This document shows positions 7,019-10,271 of a DNA stretch of 10,271 bases, in pieces (within the stretch, counting starts at the first letter, position 1; every line of letters starts with the position of its first letter). The stretch comes from CAZTZL01 sp964617625. GTDB taxonomy: Bacteria; Zhuqueibacterota; QNDG01; DSAB01. The notes below the pieces were generated by a model. That model saw nothing but the letters and a program-made list of their open reading frames with translations, was not told the origin of the DNA and ran no database searches. Made by a program: the position numbers and the translations under genes. The stretch spans positions 1 to 10,271 of the forward strand of contig CAZTZL010000097.1 in the NCBI GenBank assembly GCA_964617625.1. Direction: 5' to 3'.

Positions 7019-8194
7019 TTAAAGAACGCGGATAAGAAATCCCTTCAGATAGCGCCCCTGGAAGTGCGGCAGCAGTGTGGGATGATCCGCGCCGGGGAAG
7101 AGAGGCCGCAGCAGCTGAACTGTTTTTCCTGCATCCTGTGCGGCAAAAAGGATGATCTTTTCAAACTCACCCGGATCGATATAATTCGAACAGGAGAAGG
7201 TTGCTAGCAGTCCGCCCGAATTGAGGAGCCGTAGTGCCTGAAGGTTAATTTCCTTGTAACCGCGCGCTGCTGTCCTTACATCATGTTTCGATTTTGCAAA
7301 TGCCGGAGGATCCAGAACAATGACATCGACAGGATCTTGAACTTTTCTCAGATAGGTGAAAACGTCTTCCGCGATGATAGGGTGCTGCTGTTCCGAGAAA
7401 CCGTTGGCAGAGAGGTTCCGTCGGGTTGTTTCATTGGCCGGTTGTGAAGTTTCGACGGAGATGACTTTTTTTGCGCCCGCCCGGATGCAGTAGACTGTAA
7501 ATCCGCCTGTGTAGGAAAAACAGTTCAGCACGGTTTTCCCCGGACAGGACGACGCCACTATTTCACGGTTGGTCCGCTGGTCCAGGAAAAATCCCGTTTT
7601 CTGGCCGGACACAACATCCACAAAAAAGATGAGGCCGTTCTCACGGATTTGAACCGGAGAATCATCCGATGTTCCGGCGGCCCACCCGATCCGGTCTTCA
7701 AGTCCCTCGATCCTTCGGGCCTGCCCTTCGCTTCTTTCATAAATGGCTGTTACGTGAAGTTTATCCTGAAAAATACGAAGTAAGGATTCCCTGATTTTTT
7801 CCATTCCGGCGGTTTGAACCGATATGACGAGGCGGTCGCCGTAACGGTCCGCGATCAATCCGGGGAATCCGTCTCCCTCGCTGTTGATGAGGCGGTAAGC
7901 ATCCGTTTTGGGAGGGACGATCCGTTCTCTGAGCCAGATCGCATTATCGAGCTGGCGTTCCCAAAAATTGTCATCTATATTTTCTTCCGGATTCCACGAG
8001 AAACAGCGGACCGCGATATCGGTTCGGGGATGATAAAAACCCCAGGCAATCGGTTTGCCGGCATGGGAATTCACCCGGACAATGGTTCCCGCTTCCGCAA
8101 CGGACGGATGGTTTTTAAGCGCTCCCGAAAAGATCCAGGGATGCCCGCGCAAAAGTGTTTTTTCACGTCCCGGTTTGAGCTGAACCGAGGGCAT
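7019..8194 (-). CDS. rlmI: Class I SAM-dependent 23S rRNA methyltransferase, RlmI family (PUA domain)
   Basis: 391 residues from ATG 8194, close to the length of E. coli RlmI, which makes m5C1962 in 23S rRNA. The N-terminal PUA domain (about 3-70) opens with LKPGREKTLLRGHPWIFSGAL, the family hallmark. A central domain carries SEGDGFPGLIADRYGD (105-120) and GQKTGFFLDQR (197-207). The Rossmann methyltransferase part has the SAM-binding LNCFSYTGGF (223-232), an acidic strand end VISVET (244-249), LDPPAF (294-299) and ATFSCS (331-336). The frame is open to a TTG at 8218, adding 8 residues. I prefer ATG 8194 because MPSVQLKPGREK matches family N-termini, although neither start has a good ribosome binding site. 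The exact target base is not proven; related RlmK-like enzymes share the fold. It is probably its own transcription unit, followed by a separate promoter for the next gene. Confidence 0.92.
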   Translation of the reverse strand: MPSVQLKPGREKTLLRGHPWIFSGALKNHPSVAEAGTIVRVNSHAGKPIAWGFYHPRTDIAVRCFSWNPEENIDDNFWERQLDNAIWLRERIVPPKTDAYRLINSEGDGFPGLIADRYGDRLVISVQTAGMEKIRESLLRIFQDKLHVTAIYERSEGQARRIEGLEDRIGWAAGTSDDSPVQIRENGLIFFVDVVSGQKTGFFLDQRTNREIVASSCPGKTVLNCFSYTGGFTVYCIRAGAKKVISVETSQPANETTRRNLSANGFSEQQHPIIAEDVFTYLRKVQDPVDVIVLDPPAFAKSKHDVRTAARGYKEINLQALRLLNSGGLLATFSCSNYIDPGEFEKIILFAAQDAGKTVQLLRPLFPGADHPTLLPHFQGRYLKGFLIRVL

Positions 8195-8218
8195 TGATAC
8201 AGCGGTTTTTATATTCAA

Positions 8219-8549
8219 TTCGATACTTTCTTTTTTAGTTCCTTATAAGTTATTGCTTAACCAAAACTGGCAAAAAATGATTACCAATAACAAATAGCGG
8301 TTTTCGGAAATAATATCAGATGCAAAAGTTCAAATGCCAAATGAAATCCGAATGTCTCAATGACAAAATTTTATCTTTATTCTTTGGGCAAAGTGTCGCT
8401 GGAAAAAATATATACTGTCTTTTTATGGATATTTGGATTTTGAGCTTGTTTTGGTATTTGTCATTAAGCACTGACTTCTACAGACACCTTTTTGGTTTCG
8501 GTTCGGCCAGGTTAGGAGAGTGGGATTCACCCGGTTTTTTGTGAGGTGT
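8219..8549. other. Intergenic stretch with degenerate inverted repeat, no gene
   Basis: This stretch of about 330 bases holds no convincing gene. A 74-codon open frame at 8320-8544 lacks a ribosome binding site and has repeat-like content. The left half (about 8322-8370) is rich in CAAATG/AATGACAAA words. The right half (about 8430-8467) has the complementary TTTGG/TTTGTCATT words, with AATGACAAA at 8359-8367 matching TTTGTCATT at 8457-8465 as a perfect 9-bp inverted pair. It probably contains the promoter of the methyltransferase gene (leftward) and the 3' end region of the nitroreductase gene, but neither is clear. Confidence 0.5.
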
Positions 8550-9188
8550 TTATTTCAGATATCCCACGGTCTGGGCGAGAATGACTTTCTGATCGGCCCG
8601 CAATCCCATCTTTTTTTCCAGAGCCGGTTTATCCACCATCCCGCGCACGACAGTAGCCAGTCCTTCGGAAGCGCAGTACAGGTACACGTTCTGGCTGATA
8701 AAGCCTGTATCGGTTGCAGAATAGAAAATATTTTGCTCTTCCGCACCTTGGCGCATTTTGGAGAAATCTGCCACAAAGACCAGATTGACCGGAGCTTCTT
8801 TGACAAAACCCTGACCGCCCGTAAATTCCCGGATGTCTTCGGCCAGAACCGGTTCCAGTGTATTGGATTTTGCATTATAAAGATACAGCCCTTCCGCCAT
8901 CGAAACATAAATGTCGATTTCCTGTTTGTTCATGGCAGTCGGAGCCGTTCGTTTTCCCGATTCCGGACGGTTGATGCCGCATGCCGCCCAGAGCAGATTC
9001 GACAGTATTTGCTCTGGCAGTTTCTTCGTGCTGAAATCGCGTGAAGTTTTTCTGTCTTTCAGCACCTGCATGAGCGGGCGTCCTCCTCCGGTCTGCGGTT
9101 CGGGGAGCAAAACCGGTTTGAGTTCCTGCGCGGAGAGAGAAGTGAAAATCAACAGAAATGTGACCAGATAATAAATTACGTTTTTCAT
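8550..9188 (-). CDS. Exported SagB/ThcOx-type nitroreductase-family oxidoreductase
   Basis: 212 residues from ATG 9188. A signal peptide is visible (MKNVIYYLVTFLLIFTSLSA, predicted cleavage after Ala20). The mature protein has the nitroreductase fold: RKTSRDFS (46-53), matching the family's R-x-S-x-R-x-F FMN phosphate-binding segment; NLLWAACGINRP (64-75); RTAPTAMNKQEIDIYV (80-95), the R-T-x-P-S/T-A motif of the SagB/ThcOx group; EAPVNLVFV (131-139); and a C-terminal GFISQNVYLYCASEGLATV (162-180). It should bind FMN and act as an oxidoreductase in the periplasm; the substrate is unknown. The start is set by AGGAG at 9196-9200, 7 bases upstream. The frame is open 11 codons further to an ATG at 9221 that has no such site. 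There is no nearby peptide-modification gene (no SagC/SagD or precursor), so a bacteriocin-azoline role is not supported. Confidence 0.87.
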   Translation of the reverse strand: MKNVIYYLVTFLLIFTSLSAQELKPVLLPEPQTGGGRPLMQVLKDRKTSRDFSTKKLPEQILSNLLWAACGINRPESGKRTAPTAMNKQEIDIYVSMAEGLYLYNAKSNTLEPVLAEDIREFTGGQGFVKEAPVNLVFVADFSKMRQGAEEQNIFYSATDTGFISQNVYLYCASEGLATVVRGMVDKPALEKKMGLRADQKVILAQTVGYLK

Positions 9189-9567
9189 GTCCGTTCTCCT
9201 GTTTGGTTTTTTCATGTCCATTTGTTTAAGAATGATTTGGCTGTTTTACGGATCTTCGTGCTCTCGCTGTTGATTTGTTTACTAACAAATTTTACGGCTA
9301 GTTCCCGATCTTCGATTTTGTTTTTTATCATGGAGTTTTATTATGCTTACCCGTTTTGCATAATAGCAATTTCATACACTATGATGCTTTGTAAATATAA
9401 TAATAACTGTCATTTCGACCGAAGGGAGAAATCTAATAGCAACTATTAAAAGATTTCTCACCGCGATGAAGATGGCGGTTCGAAATGACATATTTATAGA
9501 TATTTAGAAATATTTTAATTGTTGTTCTCAGTCTTAATTATGCACAACGAGTTATGCTTATATTGTT
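9189..9567. other. AT-rich intergenic stretch carrying palindromic repeat element
   Basis: About 380 bases without a gene, between nitroreductase (reading left) and deoC (also reading left). It contains the nitroreductase ribosome binding site, a 12-bp direct repeat (9181-9192 and 9208-9219), a perfect short palindrome ATTTGTT-TACT-AACAAAT (9273-9290) and the branched repeat at 9408-9490. The 75-codon open frame at 9222-9449 begins with TTG, has no ribosome binding site, and its end is simply the translated repeat, so I do not call it. Confidence 0.6.
9408..9490. repeat. Branched palindromic element, REP/MITE-like dispersed repeat
   Basis: Outer arms TGTCATTTCG (9408-9417) and CGAAATGACA (9481-9490) are perfect 10-bp complements. 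Inner arms GAGAAATCT (9426-9434) and AGATTTCTC (9451-9459) are perfect 9-bp complements around a 16-base loop. A third small stem, ACCGC (9460-9464) with GCGGT (9475-9479), sits in the right side. The strand can therefore fold into a three-way, clover-like junction of about 83 bases. The arm words match dispersed repeats I recognise from Bacteroidota-type genomes, which often appear as spurious CHFDRREKS peptides. It lacks any transposase and would need one in trans if mobile. It could also end deoC transcription on the minus strand. Confidence 0.75.
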
Positions 9568-10271
9568 TTATCCATATCCCATTTCCAAAGCTTCGGATAT
9601 GATTAACTTTGTAGCAGTAGCACCAACTCGTGTAACGCCTAATTTTTTAACTCTTAATAAATCATTTAAAGTTCTTATTCCTCCGGCGGCTTTTACCTGA
9701 ATATTTGGCAGACAAATCTTTCTCATTAACTTTAAATCATCATCGGTTGCGCCCTGATATGAATACATACCATTCTTTTGTTTTACAAATCCATATCCGG
9801 TTGAGGTTTTTACAAAGGCGACCTGATGTTGATTGCATATCTCACATAACTTGATCTTGTATTCATCGGTTTCGTAATAATCATTTTCAAATATTACCTT
9901 TGAGATTGCATTGCAGGATACAACGGCTTCATTAATCAGTTTAATTTCGTCTGAAATATACTCCCAATCCTTGCTCAAGACCTTCCCAATATTGACTACA
10001 AAGTCAATTTCAACCGCACCGCTCTTGCATGCCGATTCCGCTTCTTTAACTTTATTATCAATGCTGATATTGCCATGAGGGAAACCAACTACCGTACTGA
10101 CTTTCACAGAACTTCCGGCGAGAATTTCTTTTGCCATTCCAATTGCATAAGGCTTAATACAGACAGAAGCAACATTTAATTCTCTAACATGATCACATTC
10201 CGACCGCAGGAATTCATCCGTGAAGGTCGGATGAAGCAGTGAATGATCGATCATTGTAGATATTTCTGACA
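9568..10271 (-). CDS. deoC: Deoxyribose-phosphate aldolase, N-terminus beyond window
   Basis: It cleaves 2-deoxyribose 5-phosphate to acetaldehyde and glyceraldehyde 3-phosphate in the cytosol, the last step of deoxynucleoside catabolism. Numbering from the Met at 10254 (228 residues): IDHSLLHP (2-9), GFPHG (57-61), EIDFVVNIG with Asp84 (82-90), VAFVKTSTGYG with the Schiff-base Lys149 (145-155), VKAAGGIRT with the proton-relay Lys188 (187-195) and VTRVGAT (207-213). All catalytic residues are present. The frame stays open upstream of that Met to the window edge (encoding S-E-I-S-T), the Met has no ribosome binding site, and family members normally have about 5-20 residues before the x-IDH-x-LL motif. 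I therefore treat the gene as partial, with its true start outside. The coding sequence looks clearly more AT-rich than the methyltransferase and nitroreductase genes. Confidence 0.93.
   Translation of the reverse strand, partial: SEISTMIDHSLLHPTFTDEFLRSECDHVRELNVASVCIKPYAIGMAKEILAGSSVKVSTVVGFPHGNISIDNKVKEAESACKSGAVEIDFVVNIGKVLSKDWEYISDEIKLINEAVVSCNAISKVIFENDYYETDEYKIKLCEICNQHQVAFVKTSTGYGFVKQKNGMYSYQGATDDDLKLMRKICLPNIQVKAAGGIRTLNDLLRVKKLGVTRVGATATKLIISEALEMGYG

Noticed and set aside
8520..9044. A 174-codon plus-strand frame over the nitroreductase gene
   Set aside because: The opposite strand encodes a full nitroreductase fold with signal peptide, so this frame is an antisense shadow.
8550..9188. 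A modified-peptide (thiazole/oxazole) biosynthesis locus based on the SagB-like protein
   Set aside because: No cyclodehydratase, precursor peptide or exporter gene is present nearby, and the protein is exported.
9222..9449. A 75-codon open frame ending in CHFDRREKS-like residues
   Set aside because: It starts with TTG without a ribosome binding site, and its end is the translated left arm of the palindromic repeat, a familiar source of spurious proteins.

Overview
This 10.3-kb window is ordinary bacterial chromosome: nine complete protein genes, a tenth running off the right edge, and one clear dispersed-repeat-type element. No rRNA, tRNA, CRISPR array or transposase is visible. The host is probably a member of the Bacteroidota/FCB superphylum (Bacteroidota, Calditrichota, KSB1-like). 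This rests on a three-gene DUF6249-type protein / ECF sigma / small membrane protein cluster, a DUF6057-like membrane protein paired with a PD40/CXXCH protein, a bacterial acyl-ACP thioesterase, and a repeat of the CATTTCG...GAGAAATCT type. No marker gene is present, so this assignment is an inference. The one good promoter has a perfect TTGACA -35 box, and I found no clear Bacteroides-type TAnnTTTG promoter.

Left part (1-2062, + strand): a small predicted lipoprotein with an Ig/PKD-like sandwich, then a tight cluster. The cluster is a three-helix membrane protein, an ECF sigma factor overlapping it by 11 bp, and a two-helix membrane protein 14 bp further on that is a candidate anti-sigma factor. 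Together they look like a membrane-linked transcription switch with an unknown signal.

Middle part (2082-8194, - strand): reading in the direction of transcription from right to left, an RlmI-type rRNA methyltransferase, then a promoter, a 609-residue polytopic protein with a TPR-like C-terminal half (DUF6057-like), and an exported beta-propeller protein carrying one c-type heme motif. An AT-rich hairpin ends this unit. It is followed by a two-CBS-domain protein and an acyl-ACP thioesterase, which converges on the sigma cluster. The membrane protein/heme-propeller pair is the least understood and most interesting unit.

Right part (8195-10271): an exported SagB/ThcOx-type nitroreductase-fold protein lies between two gene-poor stretches. 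The left stretch (about 355 bp) holds a degenerate A/T-rich inverted repeat. The right stretch (about 380 bp) holds a branched palindromic element at 9408-9490. Beyond it lies deoC (deoxyribose-phosphate aldolase), visibly more AT-rich than the genes to its left, with its N-terminus probably outside the window.
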